Shown: piece by piece, positions 44,968 to 53,549 of the stretch
How positions within the stretch are numbered: the stretch's first letter is position 1
Layout: every line of letters begins with the position of its first letter
DNA from: Spiribacter halobius
Lineage (GTDB): Bacteria; Pseudomonadota; Gammaproteobacteria; Nitrococcales; Nitrococcaceae
DNA: 64,000 nt
Assembly: GCF_020883455.1 (NCBI RefSeq)
Contig: NZ_CP086615.1
Span: 2,790,001-2,854,000 of the forward strand
Direction of reading: 5' to 3'
The notes under the pieces: model-generated
The model's database searches: none
What the model was told of the DNA's origin: nothing
Seen by the model: only the letters and a program-made list of their open reading frames with translations
Translations under genes and position numbers: made by a program

Positions 44968-46094
44968 GCGGAGGCCTCCGCCTGGGCGCCGCGCTTGCCG
45001 CGATTGCGGCGGTTGACCACCTGCCCCACGAGCTGGCCGCACGCGCCGTCAATGTCCTGGCCGCGGGTACGGCGCACCGTGGTGATGTAGCCCGCGTCCT
45101 GCAGGCCGCGGGAGAAGCGCTCGATGCGCTCCCTCGGCGAGCAGCGATACTCCGTCCCCGGGAACGGGTTGAACGGGATCAGGTTGATCTTGGAGGGAAT
45201 GCCCTGCAGCAGTGCCGCCAGCTCCCGGCAATGGGCCTCGCTGTCGTTGACGCCATCGAGCATCACGTATTCCCAGGTAATGCGGTGATGCGGCGTGCGC
45301 TCGACGTAGTGCCGGCAGGCCTCGAGGAGCTCCGCCAGGGGGTACTTGCGGTTGATCGGCACGATCTCGTCGCGCAGGGCGTCGTTCGGTGCGTGCAGCG
45401 ACACCGCCAGGCTGATGCGACTGTACTCGGCGAGGCGATAGAGCGCCGGCACGAGACCGACAGTGGACAGCGTCACCCGCCGCCGCGACAGCCCCCAGGC
45501 GTGCTGGTCGACCATGAGCTCGGTGGCCGGGACCACGTTGCGGAAATTCGCCAGCGGCTCGCCCATGCCCATCAGCACCACGTTGGTGACGCGGCGCCCG
45601 CGGCCCTCGGCGTCCAGCGCCCGGCGGGCGAAGTGCAGCTGGCCGATGATCTCGGCCGTGGAGAGGTTGCGGTTGAAGCCCTGCTTGCCGGTGGAGCAGA
45701 ACCCGCAGTCCAGCGCACAGCCCACCTGGGAGGAGACGCACAGCGTGCCGCGGTCGCGCTCGGGGATGAACACCGTCTCCACCGCGTTGCCGCCGTCGAG
45801 GGCGAGCAGCCACTTGCGGGTGCCGTCCTTCGATTCGCGGTCGAACAGCGCCTGCGGCAGACGCAGCTCGGCGCGCTCGGCGAGCCGTGCCCGCAGGCCC
45901 TTGCCGAGGTCCGTCATCGCCTCGAAGTCGAGTACGCCGCGCTGGTGCACCCACTGGGTGATCTGCGTGGCGCGAAAGGGCCTCTCGCCGAGCTCCTCGA
46001 GAAACGCGCGCAGGCCGGCGCGGTCCAGGTCAAGCAGATTGACCCGGGCCTCGCCGCCCGCCGGGGCGTTGTCAGCCGCGGGAATGGATCTCAT
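44964..46094 (-). CDS. rlmN: Dual-specificity 23S rRNA/tRNA C2-adenosine methyltransferase RlmN
   Basis: Radical SAM enzyme that methylates A2503 of 23S rRNA and A37 of some tRNAs. 376 residues from the ATG at 46094. The [4Fe-4S]-SAM motif is [33 protein letters not shown] and [11 protein letters not shown] follow; the resolving Cys-type tail [13 protein letters not shown] is near the C-terminus. The start overlaps the end of ndk by 23 nt. Confidence 0.96.
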   Translation of the reverse strand: MRSIPAADNAPAGGEARVNLLDLDRAGLRAFLEELGERPFRATQITQWVHQRGVLDFEAMTDLGKGLRARLAERAELRLPQALFDRESKDGTRKWLLALDGGNAVETVFIPERDRGTLCVSSQVGCALDCGFCSTGKQGFNRNLSTAEIIGQLHFARRALDAEGRGRRVTNVVLMGMGEPLANFRNVVPATELMVDQHAWGLSRRRVTLSTVGLVPALYRLAEYSRISLAVSLHAPNDALRDEIVPINRKYPLAELLEACRHYVERTPHHRITWEYVMLDGVNDSEAHCRELAALLQGIPSKINLIPFNPFPGTEYRCSPRERIERFSRGLQDAGYITTVRRTRGQDIDGACGQLVGQVVNRRNRGKRGAQAEASA

Positions 46095-46500
46095 CGTCGC
46101 GGAAGAAGAAGGCGATCTCGTCGCGGGCCGTCTCCGGGGCGTCGGAACCATGCACGGCGTTGGCGTCGATGGTCTCCGCCAGGTCGTGACGGATGGTGCC
46201 GGCTGCCGCCTCGGCCGGGTTGGTGGCGCCCATGATCTCGCGATTCTTGCGGATGGCCTCCTCGCCCTCGAGGACCTGCACCATCACCGGGCCGGAGGTC
46301 ATGAACCCCACCAGCGCCTCGAAGAACGGGCGCTCGCGGTGCACGGCATAGAAGCCCTCCGCCTGCTCCCGGCTCAGGTGCAGCATGCGGGCCGCCACTA
46401 TCCGCAGGCCGGCGGACTCGAACCGGCGATAGATCTCGCCGATCTGGTTCCTGCCGACGGCATCCGGCTTGACGATGGAAAGGGTGCGTTCGACGGCCAT
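46072..46500 (-). CDS. ndk: Nucleoside diphosphate kinase
   Basis: Balances nucleoside triphosphate pools by ping-pong phosphate transfer. 142 residues with the phosphorylated His117 in [12 protein letters not shown], the N-terminal [13 protein letters not shown] and the [11 protein letters not shown] strand. First gene of the ndk-rlmN-pilF-rodZ unit, behind a promoter at 46639-46667. Confidence 0.98.
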   Translation of the reverse strand: MAVERTLSIVKPDAVGRNQIGEIYRRFESAGLRIVAARMLHLSREQAEGFYAVHRERPFFEALVGFMTSGPVMVQVLEGEEAIRKNREIMGATNPAEAAAGTIRHDLAETIDANAVHGSDAPETARDEIAFFFRDDEIHSRG

Positions 46501-46638
46501 GCGCTGACTCCGTGATCCGAGGGCCCGGGAGACGGGCCGGTTACGTTCGGGCCCGCCCGAAGCGCGCCGCGCCCCGACGGCAGTTCACCGGACGGGGCGG
46601 GCTCGGCTTCCGCGGCGGGCCCACGATAAAGCCGCGAC

Positions 46639-46667
46639 AGTCTAACCAGCGACCGCCGCCCCGGCAA
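46639..46667 (-). promoter_or_regulatory. ndk operon promoter
   Basis: On the minus strand TTGCCG (46662-46667) and TAGACT (46639-46644) are 17 nt apart, about 140 nt before the ndk ATG. The remaining leader contains GC-rich dyads but nothing I recognise. Confidence 0.6.
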
Positions 46668-46708
46668 TTGCGCCCTGTCCGCCAGCGGGCGGTGCAGTGC
46701 GCGAGTGC

Positions 46709-47032
46709 TCAGATCGCGAAGCTCTCCCCGCAGCCGCATTCGGCGGTGACGTTGGGGTTGCGAAAGCTGAACCGCTGATTCAGGCCCTCGCGGATGAAGT
46801 CCACCTCGAGGCCCTCGAGGAACGGCAGGCTCTTGCGGTCGATCACCACGGTCGCGCCGTGCTGCTCGACGACGGTGTCGTCGTCGCCGATCGCCTCCGC
46901 GTAGTCCACCGTATACATGAAGCCGGAGCAGCCGGAGGTCCGCACCCCGAGCCGCAGGCCAACGGCCCCGCCGTGACGCTCGACCGAGCCGCGGATGTGA
47001 TCGGCTGCCTGCTGCGTGAGCTGGATCGTCAT
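46709..47032 (-). CDS. iscA: Iron-sulfur cluster assembly protein IscA
   Basis: A-type Fe-S carrier, 107 residues. The three cysteine ligands are present: Cys35 (RTSGCSG) and Cys99/Cys101 (ECGCGESF). The NPNVTAECGCGESFAI ending identifies the IscA branch. It ends an iscS-like, IscU-like, iscA run headed by cysE; hscBA and fdx are not in this window. Confidence 0.93.
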   Translation of the reverse strand: MTIQLTQQAADHIRGSVERHGGAVGLRLGVRTSGCSGFMYTVDYAEAIGDDDTVVEQHGATVVIDRKSLPFLEGLEVDFIREGLNQRFSFRNPNVTAECGCGESFAI

Positions 47033-47047
47033 GGGCTGAAGCCCTCC

Positions 47048-47407
47048 TTAACCGCTGTGGGCGGCCAGTGCCGCCCGTAGTGCGTCTTCCACGCAGAGCG
47101 CGTCGCCGCGTGCGGCCACCGGCAGACCGGCGGACTCCGCGATGGCGAGGCCGGTGACGCTGGCGGCCTCGGCCACGCTCTGCCCGGTCAGGTGCTCACC
47201 GAGCCAGACTGCCACGCGCAGGGCGTACGGGCCACCGAACACCTCGAACCGTGCCTCGGCGATGCGCTCGCCATCGAGCCGCAGCCAGCAGTCCACCCGC
47301 CGGTTGTCCGCCGCGGCGCCCGCGGTACCGTGGTGCCACCCCTCGGCCGGCACCGGTGCGCCCAGCGCCGGGCTGGTGAGGTCAAGATCGTAGCCATCGA
47401 GCTGCAT
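47048..47407 (-). CDS. IscU/NifU-like scaffold homologue lacking canonical cysteine ligands
   Basis: 119 residues resembling the IscU fold: the block RLDGERIAEARFEVFGGPYALRVAVWLGEHLTGQS aligns in order with the IscU segment DEGIIEDARFKTYGCGSAI and onward. In that alignment the first ligand Cys (ACGD) falls on AAAD, the second (GCGSA) on GGPYA (Gly59), and the third (HCS) on non-cysteine residues. Cys40 and Cys105 exist elsewhere. So it probably cannot assemble clusters as normal IscU does. It starts 1 nt after the desulfurase stop. Assignment by eye, moderate confidence. Confidence 0.7.
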   Translation of the reverse strand: MQLDGYDLDLTSPALGAPVPAEGWHHGTAGAAADNRRVDCWLRLDGERIAEARFEVFGGPYALRVAVWLGEHLTGQSVAEAASVTGLAIAESAGLPVAARGDALCVEDALRAALAAHSG

Positions 47408-47408
47408 T

Positions 47409-48626
47409 TCAAGCCACCGGCAGCGGGGTCTTGCAGCGATATACCTTGGACAGCGGCACGCCCGTGGCGAGTTCACGGGCCAGCGGCGAGACCCTGCGTA
47501 ACGCCGGCACCACCTCCCCGAAGCGTGCCAGCACGGCGTCGACCTCGGCCTCCGCGCTGAAGCGCCCGAGGCTGAACCGCACCGCCGCGTCCGCCAGCGC
47601 ATCCGGGCGGCCCATGGCCCGCAGCACGTGGGAGGCGCCTCCGCCGCTACAGGCGGAACCGTAACCTACAGCCAGCTCGCCGAGCGCGGCGCGCAGCGCC
47701 TCGCCGTGCACGCCGGCAAAGCTCACGTTGAGGATATGCGGCGAGCCGTCGTCGCGGCCGTTCAGCACCACGTCACCGAGCGCCCGCAGACCATTGCGCA
47801 ACCGCCAGTACAGCCCCCGCAGCCGCTCGCGCTCGGACGCCCGCTCGGCCACGGCCAGCCGCAGCGTCTCGGCCAGGCCGACGATCTGGTGCAGCGGCAG
47901 CGTCCCCGAGCGCAGCCCGCCCTGCTGGCCACCCCCGTGCAGCAGCGGCGCGAGCCGCAGCCCCGGGCGGACGTAGAGGGCGCCGACACCGGCCGGACCG
48001 TGGCACTTGTGGGCGGAGATCGAGACCAGGTCCACCGGCTGGCTGGCCAGGTCCAGAGGCAGCCGCCCGGCTCCCTGGGCCGCGTCCACGTGCATGACGG
48101 CGCCCGCCTCCCGCGCCAGCCCGCCGAGTGCCGCCAGGTCCTGCACCACCCCGGTCTCGTTGTTGACCTGGGCGAGGGACACCAGGGCCACGTCGTCGCC
48201 GAGGGTTTCGGCCAGGCGCTCGGGCGGCAGGCGCCCGTCCGGCTCGGGGGTGAGGTGGTCCACGCGGAAGCCCAGCGCCCGGGCCGCGCGCATCGGCTCA
48301 AGCACGGCTGCATGCTCTGTGCGCAGAGTGACGAGCCGCCGGCGTGGCGTGTCCCGGGCCGCCAGATGCTGCGCCGTGCCGAGGATGGCGAGGTTGTCCG
48401 CCTCGGTGGCACCGGACGTCCAGACCACGCCCTCGGGCTCGCCGCCCAGGGCGGCGGCGACGGTCTCCGCCGCCCGGGCGACCTCCGCCCGGGCGCGGCT
48501 GCCGGCGGCATGGCTGCTGGCCGGATTGCCGAAGCCGGCCGCGCGGTCCAGACAGGCCAGCATGCGCTCCACCACCCGCGGATCCACCGGCGTGGTGGCG
48601 GCGTGATCCAGATAGGGCCCGACCAT
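47409..48626 (-). CDS. Cysteine desulfurase (IscS/NifS family)
   Basis: PLP enzyme removing sulfur from cysteine as a persulfide. 405 residues. PLP Lys207 lies in SISAHKCHGPAG; the His in LRTEHAAVLEP stacks on PLP; the catalytic loop Cys326 is in YGSACSGGGASHVL. It looks like the IscS branch but differs in the active loop (SGGGAS rather than SASLEPS). It lies 4 nt after cysE and directly before the IscU-like gene. Confidence 0.92.
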   Translation of the reverse strand: MVGPYLDHAATTPVDPRVVERMLACLDRAAGFGNPASSHAAGSRARAEVARAAETVAAALGGEPEGVVWTSGATEADNLAILGTAQHLAARDTPRRRLVTLRTEHAAVLEPMRAARALGFRVDHLTPEPDGRLPPERLAETLGDDVALVSLAQVNNETGVVQDLAALGGLAREAGAVMHVDAAQGAGRLPLDLASQPVDLVSISAHKCHGPAGVGALYVRPGLRLAPLLHGGGQQGGLRSGTLPLHQIVGLAETLRLAVAERASERERLRGLYWRLRNGLRALGDVVLNGRDDGSPHILNVSFAGVHGEALRAALGELAVGYGSACSGGGASHVLRAMGRPDALADAAVRFSLGRFSAEAEVDAVLARFGEVVPALRRVSPLARELATGVPLSKVYRCKTPLPVA

Positions 48627-48630
48627 GAGC

Positions 48631-49491
48631 CTAGCGCGGGCCGTCGGTCCCGGAGCCGCGGGCGGCGGGGGCCTCGGCGTCGCTGGCGTCCTGGGCGCCC
48701 TCCGGCCGGGCCGGCGGCTTCGGCTCCTCGCCGGCGTCGATGCCGCAGTTGTCGAGCTCGGGGATGCGCGTGTCGCTCACCTCGGCACCGAGCTTGCGCA
48801 GAGCGGTGCACATCTCCTGCAGCCGGCTGTCCGTCTGGTGGACATGGTCGAGGATGGCGTTGATGGCATTGGCCACCGGGTCCGGCATGTCGCGGGTGGC
48901 GCCATAGGCCTCGAAGCCGATGCGCCTAGCCGTCTCCGCGCGGCGGCGGTCGTCCTCGCTGGGGGCGGCCTCGTCACTGCGCCGCCGGGCGACCCGGGCG
49001 GGGATGCCGACCATGGTCGCGCCGGCAGGGACGTCCTTCACCACCACGGCGTTGGAGCCGACACGGGCGCCGGTGCCGACGGTGAGCGGGCCGAGGATCT
49101 TGGCCCCCGCGCCGACCACGACGTCATTCTCCAGCGTCGGGTGCCGCTTGCCCTTCTCCCAGGACGTACCGCCGAGGGTGACGCCCTGGTACAGGGTGAC
49201 GTCGTCCCCGATATCGGTGGTCTCGCCGATGACCACGCCCATGCCGTGGTCGATGAAGAACCGCCGCCCGATCCGGGCGCCGGGGTGAATCTCGATGCCA
49301 GTGAACCAGCGCGCCAGCAGCGAGAGAAAACGTGCCAGCCAGCGCAGGCCCCGCTGCCAGAGCCAGTGGTTCATGCGGTGCATGAGCAGTGCATGCACGC
49401 CGGGGTAGCTGGTCAGCACCTCGAAATGGTTGCGGGCCGCCGGGTCGCGGTCGAAGACGCAGCGGATATCCTCTTTGAGACGATCGAACAT
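48631..49491 (-). CDS. cysE: Serine O-acetyltransferase
   Basis: First committed step of cysteine synthesis: acetylation of serine. 286 residues, the EpsC-like short-N-terminus form. The left-handed beta-helix hexapeptide region is seen in [20 protein letters not shown] and [21 protein letters not shown], with catalytic His residues. The C-terminal 90 residues are a charged extension (coiled coil then Pro/Ala/Glu-rich tail) not found in short homologues. It supplies cysteine for the adjoining desulfurase. Confidence 0.94.
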   Translation of the reverse strand: MFDRLKEDIRCVFDRDPAARNHFEVLTSYPGVHALLMHRMNHWLWQRGLRWLARFLSLLARWFTGIEIHPGARIGRRFFIDHGMGVVIGETTDIGDDVTLYQGVTLGGTSWEKGKRHPTLENDVVVGAGAKILGPLTVGTGARVGSNAVVVKDVPAGATMVGIPARVARRRSDEAAPSEDDRRRAETARRIGFEAYGATRDMPDPVANAINAILDHVHQTDSRLQEMCTALRKLGAEVSDTRIPELDNCGIDAGEEPKPPARPEGAQDASDAEAPAARGSGTDGPR

Positions 49492-49500
49492 GGCCGGTTT

Positions 49501-49566
49501 CCGGTAGCTGAACGGGGAACGGGCGGGGTGACGGGAGTGGGGCCGCTACCGGCTGCCCGCAGCCGG
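49501..49566 (-). promoter_or_regulatory. Alternative RNA hairpins in the cysE leader
   Basis: Hairpin 1: CCGGCTG/CAGCCGG (49549-49566) with a 4-nt loop. Hairpin 2: CCGGTAGC (49545-49552) with GCTACCGG (49501-49508). They share bases near 49549-49552 and are mutually exclusive. Hairpin 2 would cover the only Shine-Dalgarno-like GGA before cysE. No U-tract, so any control would be translational. Confidence 0.45.
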
Positions 49567-49608
49567 GCGCCCCCGAGGACAGCAGGCTTGGCGATGCGTC
49601 TCGATCAT
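49546..49608 (-). CDS. Candidate cysteine leader peptide upstream of cysE (20 residues, Cys-Cys)
   Basis: Minus-strand ORF ATG to TAG encoding MIETHRQACCPRGRPAAGSR, with tandem Cys codons TGC-TGT at positions 9-10. A TATACT -10 element (49615-49620) ends 6 nt before the ATG, so the mRNA would start at or beside the ATG, a leaderless ORF. The codons after CC form a 7-bp hairpin (49549-49566). The segment CCGGTAGC (49545-49552) can instead pair with GCTACCGG (49501-49508), just before cysE. Regulation by cysteine supply is inference. Confidence 0.5.
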   Translation of the reverse strand: MIETHRQACCPRGRPAAGSR

Positions 49609-49614
49609 GCCGGA

Positions 49615-49620
49615 AGTATA
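49615..49620 (-). promoter_or_regulatory. -10 element of the cysE-isc unit
   Basis: Minus-strand TATACT preceded by T; the -35 region is weak (TGGCCG at 18 nt). It is the only good -10 in the trmJ-cysE spacer. Confidence 0.5.
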
Positions 49621-49678
49621 ACGAGGCGCCGGTCGGCGCGGCCAGCGCCTGCCGCCCCGGTCGATGACAGCGCTGCCG

Positions 49679-50407
49679 TCAGTCATCCGACGGCAGCCGC
49701 CGCTGCAGGCGCTTGAACACGCCCCGCAGCAGGTTGACCTCGTCCGCCGTGGGTCGGGCGCGGTTGAACAGGTTGCGCAGCCGGCGGTGCAGCAGCTCGG
49801 CGTTGCCGCCCTCGGCATAGCCGCTCGCCGCCACCAGCGCCTCCAGGTGCTCGAACAGCCCCTCCAGATGGCGCCCGCTCGCCGGCGGCTCCGCCGGCAT
49901 GGCGACGGGCGCCGGCGCCTCGGCCAGCGCGGCGCGGCGCAGGGTGTAGGCCATGATCTGCACCGCCGCGGCAAGATTGAGCGCCGGGTATTCCGGGTTT
50001 GCCGGGATATGCACCAGCCGGTGGCAGTGGCCGAGCTCGGCGTTGGTGAGCCCGGTGCGCTCGCGCCCGAACAGCACTGCCACCGGCCCGGTCTCCGCCA
50101 GCGCCAGCGCCGCGGCACCCTCGGGGTCCAGGGCGGGCACCCCGTCCCGCCGCGCCCGGGCAGTCAGCCCCAGCACCAGCGTCGCCCCGGCGACGGCGTC
50201 CGCCAGTCGCTCATGGTGCTGCGCCGCGTCCAGGAGGTCGTCGGCATGGGCGGCGGTGGCACGGGCCTGGGCGTCGGGCTCGCAGTCCGGCGCCACCAGC
50301 GTCAGCCGCGACAGCCCCATGGTCTTCATGGCCCGGGCGGCGGCGCCAATGTTGCCGGGGTGACTGGTGCCCACCAGCACGAACTCACACTGCCCGAGCG
50401 CAGCCAT
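49679..50407 (-). CDS. trmJ: tRNA (cytidine/uridine-2'-O-)-methyltransferase TrmJ
   Basis: SPOUT-class enzyme that 2'-O-methylates position 32 of tRNAs. 242 residues from the ATG at 50407 (MAALGQCEFVLVGTSHPGNIG). SPOUT features: NIGAAARAMKTMGLSRLTLV at the N-terminus, VLFGRERTGLTNAEL, and IPANPEYPALNLAAAVQIMAY in the knot. Divergent from suhB with a 109-nt shared spacer, and upstream of the cysE-isc unit, as in many gammaproteobacteria. Confidence 0.95.
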   Translation of the reverse strand: MAALGQCEFVLVGTSHPGNIGAAARAMKTMGLSRLTLVAPDCEPDAQARATAAHADDLLDAAQHHERLADAVAGATLVLGLTARARRDGVPALDPEGAAALALAETGPVAVLFGRERTGLTNAELGHCHRLVHIPANPEYPALNLAAAVQIMAYTLRRAALAEAPAPVAMPAEPPASGRHLEGLFEHLEALVAASGYAEGGNAELLHRRLRNLFNRARPTADEVNLLRGVFKRLQRRLPSDD

Positions 50408-50516
50408 CCGGGAACCGCCGTCGTCGCCATACAGGACCCGGCAGTTTGCTGTTATCCTCCGCCTCCGTCCACTGCCGGGCCGTCCGGCAACCCTGCATCC
50501 GATTCGGGAAGCGCCA

Positions 50517-51314
50517 ATGCACCCCATGGTGAACATCGCCGTGCGCGCCGCGCGCAGCGCCGGCAACGTCATCGCCCGGCACATGGACCGGCTCGACCGG
50601 GTCAAGGTCGAGGCCAAGGGCGAGAACGACTTCGTCAGCGAGGTGGACCGGCTCGCGGAGGGCGAGATCATCGCCATCCTCCGCCATGCCTATCCGGACC
50701 ACGGCATCGTCGGCGAGGAGAGCGGCGGCGACGGTCGCGGCGAGTACGTCTGGGTGATCGACCCGCTGGACGGCACCACGAACTTTCTGCGCGGCTTCCC
50801 GCATTTCGCTGTCTCCATCGCGCTGAAGTATCGCGGCGCCCTGGAGGTGGGGGTGATCTACGACCCCGTGCGCCAGGAGCTCTGGACCGCCAAGCGCGGC
50901 GGCGGGACGACCTTCGAGGGCCGGCGCGTGCGCATCGCGCCCCGGCGCAGCATCGACAACGCCCTGCTCGGCACCGGCTTCCCGTTCCGCCTGCGCCAGC
51001 ACCACGATGCCTATCTCGGCATGTTCGGCGACGTGCTCGGCCGCGCGGGGGATTTGCGCCGGGCCGGATCGGCGGCGCTGGACCTGGCCTACGTCGCCTG
51101 CGGGCGGCTCGACGGCTTCTGGGAGATCGGGCTCAAGCCCTGGGACATGGCCGCCGGTGCCCTCATGATCCGGGAGGCCGGCGGCATCGTCGGCGACTTC
51201 GCCGGCGGCGACAACTACCTCGAGACCGGCAACATCGTCGCCGGCAGCCCCAAGCTCTTCGCCGACCTCGTCCGCACCATCCGCCCCCACCTCAACGAAA
51301 ACCTCCGCGCCTGA
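50517..51314 (+). CDS. suhB: Inositol-1-monophosphatase family protein SuhB
   Basis: Mg2+-dependent inositol monophosphatase that also serves in rRNA transcription antitermination complexes. 265 residues; metal sites GIVGEESG, WVIDPLDGTTNF and the C-terminal GLKPWDMAAGALMIREAGG are intact. The ATG at 50517 gives MHPMVNIAVRAARSAG, the family start. Its 3' end faces the glycosyltransferase gene across a GCAAAG repeat array. Confidence 0.96.
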   Translation: MHPMVNIAVRAARSAGNVIARHMDRLDRVKVEAKGENDFVSEVDRLAEGEIIAILRHAYPDHGIVGEESGGDGRGEYVWVIDPLDGTTNFLRGFPHFAVSIALKYRGALEVGVIYDPVRQELWTAKRGGGTTFEGRRVRIAPRRSIDNALLGTGFPFRLRQHHDAYLGMFGDVLGRAGDLRRAGSAALDLAYVACGRLDGFWEIGLKPWDMAAGALMIREAGGIVGDFAGGDNYLETGNIVAGSPKLFADLVRTIRPHLNENLRA

Positions 51315-51337
51315 GCTGACGTTTTCGACGGGAAGCC

Positions 51338-51522
51338 GACCGCAAAGACGCAAAGGGCGCAAAGGCGAGAAAACGATTGGCGTAGTGCCGCGTCATTGCC
51401 GCGAGCTGCCTGATCGCAAGCTGACTGGGATCACCCGCCGCTGATCGGTGCGACACCCTGCCAGTCGGAGCCAGCCTCTCCCTTCGCGCCTACTTCGTGT
51501 CCTTCGCGCCTTTGCGGTTCAT
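51338..51522. repeat. GCAAAG/CGAAGG arrays, inverted pair, at convergent gene ends
   Basis: Left array 51338-51374 repeats CGCAAAG with 6-9 nt spacing; the right array 51482-51522 is the opposite strand type (CTTCGCGCC, CTTCGTGTC, CCTTTGCGG). The right array overlaps the end of the glycosyltransferase gene and encodes its last residues (MNRKGAKDTK). Same placement logic as the TTCAAAG arrays. Confidence 0.8.
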
Positions 51523-52590
51523 TTCCCCGTGGGCGCCCAGCGCAGTAATCGGTGCAAGATAATCGCGGAGCTGGGCGGCGCAGGCGGCCCAGGTGTGTCG
51601 GCGAGCATAGGCGATGCAGGCGTCGCGGTCGCAGTGGAGGGCGCGATGGACGGCGGCAGCGAGGTCCTCGTCGAGGGCGCCGGTGATGCCTTCCTGGACC
51701 ACATCGCGGGGGCCGGTCACCGGGAAGGCCGCCACCGGCACGCCGCAGGCCATGGCCTCGAGCATGGTCAGGCCGAAGGTGTCCGTGCGGCTCGGAAACA
51801 CAGAGACATCCGCCGCCGCCACATGGCTCGCCAGATCCTCGCCGTGGCGGAAGCCGGCGAAGTGCACCTGTGGATAGCGCGCGCGCAGGCTCGCCAGATC
51901 CGGCCCGTCCCCCACCACCAGCTTGCTGCCCGGCAGCGACAGGCGCAGGAAGGCCTCCAGGTTCTTCTCCACCGCGACACGGCCGACGTATAGCGCCACG
52001 GGCCGCGGCAGGTCGAGGAAGCCCGGCGGCCGCGGCCGGAACAGCGTCGTGTCCACACCCCGGCTCCAGACGGCGAGATGCCGGAACCCCCGGGCCGAGA
52101 GCTCGTCGCGCATGGAGGCCGTCGGCACCAGGGTGCGCACTGCCGGCGCGTGGAAGCGGCGCAGCCAGCCGTAGGTCCAGCGCTCGGGGATCGGGGCACG
52201 CAACCGCACGTACTGCGGGAAGCGCGTGTGGTAGGCGGTGGTGAACGGCAGCCCCCGCCGCAGGCACCAGCGCCGCGCCGCCCGACCCACCGGGCCTTCC
52301 GTAGCGATGTGCACCGCCTCGGGTGTGAAGGCCGCAAGCGCCGCGGCAACGGCGGGATAGGGTCGCAGCGCCAGGCGGATGTCGGGATAGGTGGGCAACG
52401 CCACCGTGCGCTGGCCCTCCGGAGTGAGCCAGAGCACCCGGCAGCCGTCCGCCTCCAGCGCCTCGCCCACGCGAGTGAGCGTGGTCACCACGCCGTTGAC
52501 CTGGGGCCGCCAGGCGTCGGTGGCGATGGCGATGCGGGTGGGGCGTTGCGCGGTCGGGTCGCTGGCGGGGGCCGTCGCCGCCGCGCTCAT
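51490..52590 (-). CDS. Family 4 glycosyltransferase
   Basis: 366-residue GT-B glycosyltransferase. N-terminal Rossmann domain: RIAIATDAWRPQVNGVVTTL, typical of GT4 mannosyl/glucosyltransferases of this subfamily. C-terminal donor domain: YVGRVAVEKNLEAFL and FPSRTDTFGLTMLEAMACG with the E-x7-E motif. Start overlaps the upstream phosphatase by 4 nt. Probably acts on a lipid or surface glycan with that phosphatase; acceptor unknown. The final ten residues are encoded by an intergenic-type repeat. Confidence 0.88.
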   Translation of the reverse strand: MSAAATAPASDPTAQRPTRIAIATDAWRPQVNGVVTTLTRVGEALEADGCRVLWLTPEGQRTVALPTYPDIRLALRPYPAVAAALAAFTPEAVHIATEGPVGRAARRWCLRRGLPFTTAYHTRFPQYVRLRAPIPERWTYGWLRRFHAPAVRTLVPTASMRDELSARGFRHLAVWSRGVDTTLFRPRPPGFLDLPRPVALYVGRVAVEKNLEAFLRLSLPGSKLVVGDGPDLASLRARYPQVHFAGFRHGEDLASHVAAADVSVFPSRTDTFGLTMLEAMACGVPVAAFPVTGPRDVVQEGITGALDEDLAAAVHRALHCDRDACIAYARRHTWAACAAQLRDYLAPITALGAHGEMNRKGAKDTK

Positions 52591-53396
52591 GCCGCCTCGC
52601 CGGCCAGCGGCGCGGCGTGGCTTTTCACCGTCTCCCGCACATCGCTCCAGCGCAGCAGTTTCAGGTGCCCGTCCGCCGTCTCCACCAGCGCCGTGCAGCT
52701 CTCCACCCAGTCACCGTCGTTGCAGTAGAGCACGCCGTGGCGCTCGGCAATCTCGGCGTGGTGGATGTGGCCGCAGACGAGACCATCCACCCCCTGCTGG
52801 CGGGCCTCGTGGGCGAGGGCCTGCTCGTAGTTGGCGATGTACTGCATCGCGTTCTTGACGCGGTGCTTGAGGTGGGCGGCCAGCGACCAGTAGGGAAAGC
52901 CGAAGGCCTGGCGGACGCGGTTGACCCAGTGGTTGGCCCGGATCAGCGCGCCGTACATGCGGCTGCCGAGCATCGCCACCAGCCGGCTGCACTGCACCAC
53001 GGTGTCGAACTCGTCGCCGTGGAGCACCAGCATGCGCCGACCGTCGGCGCACTCGTGGATCGCCTGCAGGCGGATCTCCACCCCCTCGATGTTGGTGCCC
53101 GCGTAGGTGCGCATCAGCTCGTCGTGGTTGCCGGGGATATAGGTCACCGGCGTCCCCGCGCGGGCACGGGCGAGGATGTTCTGCACCACGGCGTTGTGGC
53201 TTTCCGGCCAGTGCACCCCGCGCCGGCGCATCTCCCAGATATCGAGGATGTCGCCGACGAGGTAGAGCTCGTCGCACTCCACCGATTCGAGGAAGTCCAG
53301 CAGAAAGTCGGCGCGGGCGCCGCGGAAGCCGAGGTGGGTGTCGGAGAGGAAGATCGTCCGGAAGCGCAGTGGCTTCAGCAGCCGGACATCGGTCAT
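52587..53396 (-). CDS. UDP-2,3-diacylglucosamine diphosphatase-like metallophosphatase
   Basis: Calcineurin-like phosphoesterase, 269 residues, of the LpxH-related branch often paired with a GT4 gene. Metal motifs: LSDTHLGFRG, LVGDILDIW, PGNHDELM, a His-rich LHGDEFD and CGHIHHAEI. Whether it is the true lipid A enzyme or a paralogue cannot be told from sequence alone. Confidence 0.88.
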   Translation of the reverse strand: MTDVRLLKPLRFRTIFLSDTHLGFRGARADFLLDFLESVECDELYLVGDILDIWEMRRRGVHWPESHNAVVQNILARARAGTPVTYIPGNHDELMRTYAGTNIEGVEIRLQAIHECADGRRMLVLHGDEFDTVVQCSRLVAMLGSRMYGALIRANHWVNRVRQAFGFPYWSLAAHLKHRVKNAMQYIANYEQALAHEARQQGVDGLVCGHIHHAEIAERHGVLYCNDGDWVESCTALVETADGHLKLLRWSDVRETVKSHAAPLAGEAA

Positions 53397-53506
53397 GGGC
53401 CCGTCCCCTGGTCGATGTTCGGCGCCGATCCTGCGCGCGTCGTGTTAAGCCCTCATGATGCCCGGAAGAGGTTTTCGTGACAGTTGCACGGTCCAGCCCG
53501 CCGGTT

Positions 53507-53549
53507 CAGCCCGCGTATCTCACCGCTTCCCGGCTGCGGGCTCGCGCTA
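53507..53549. repeat. Truncated palindromic element, copy F (43 bp)
   Basis: CAGCCCGCGTATCTCACCG at the left matches the element end; the right half is shortened (CGGCTGCGGGCTCGCGCTA). The right-end TAG on the minus strand is the secF stop codon. Less regular than copies D and E. Confidence 0.65.
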
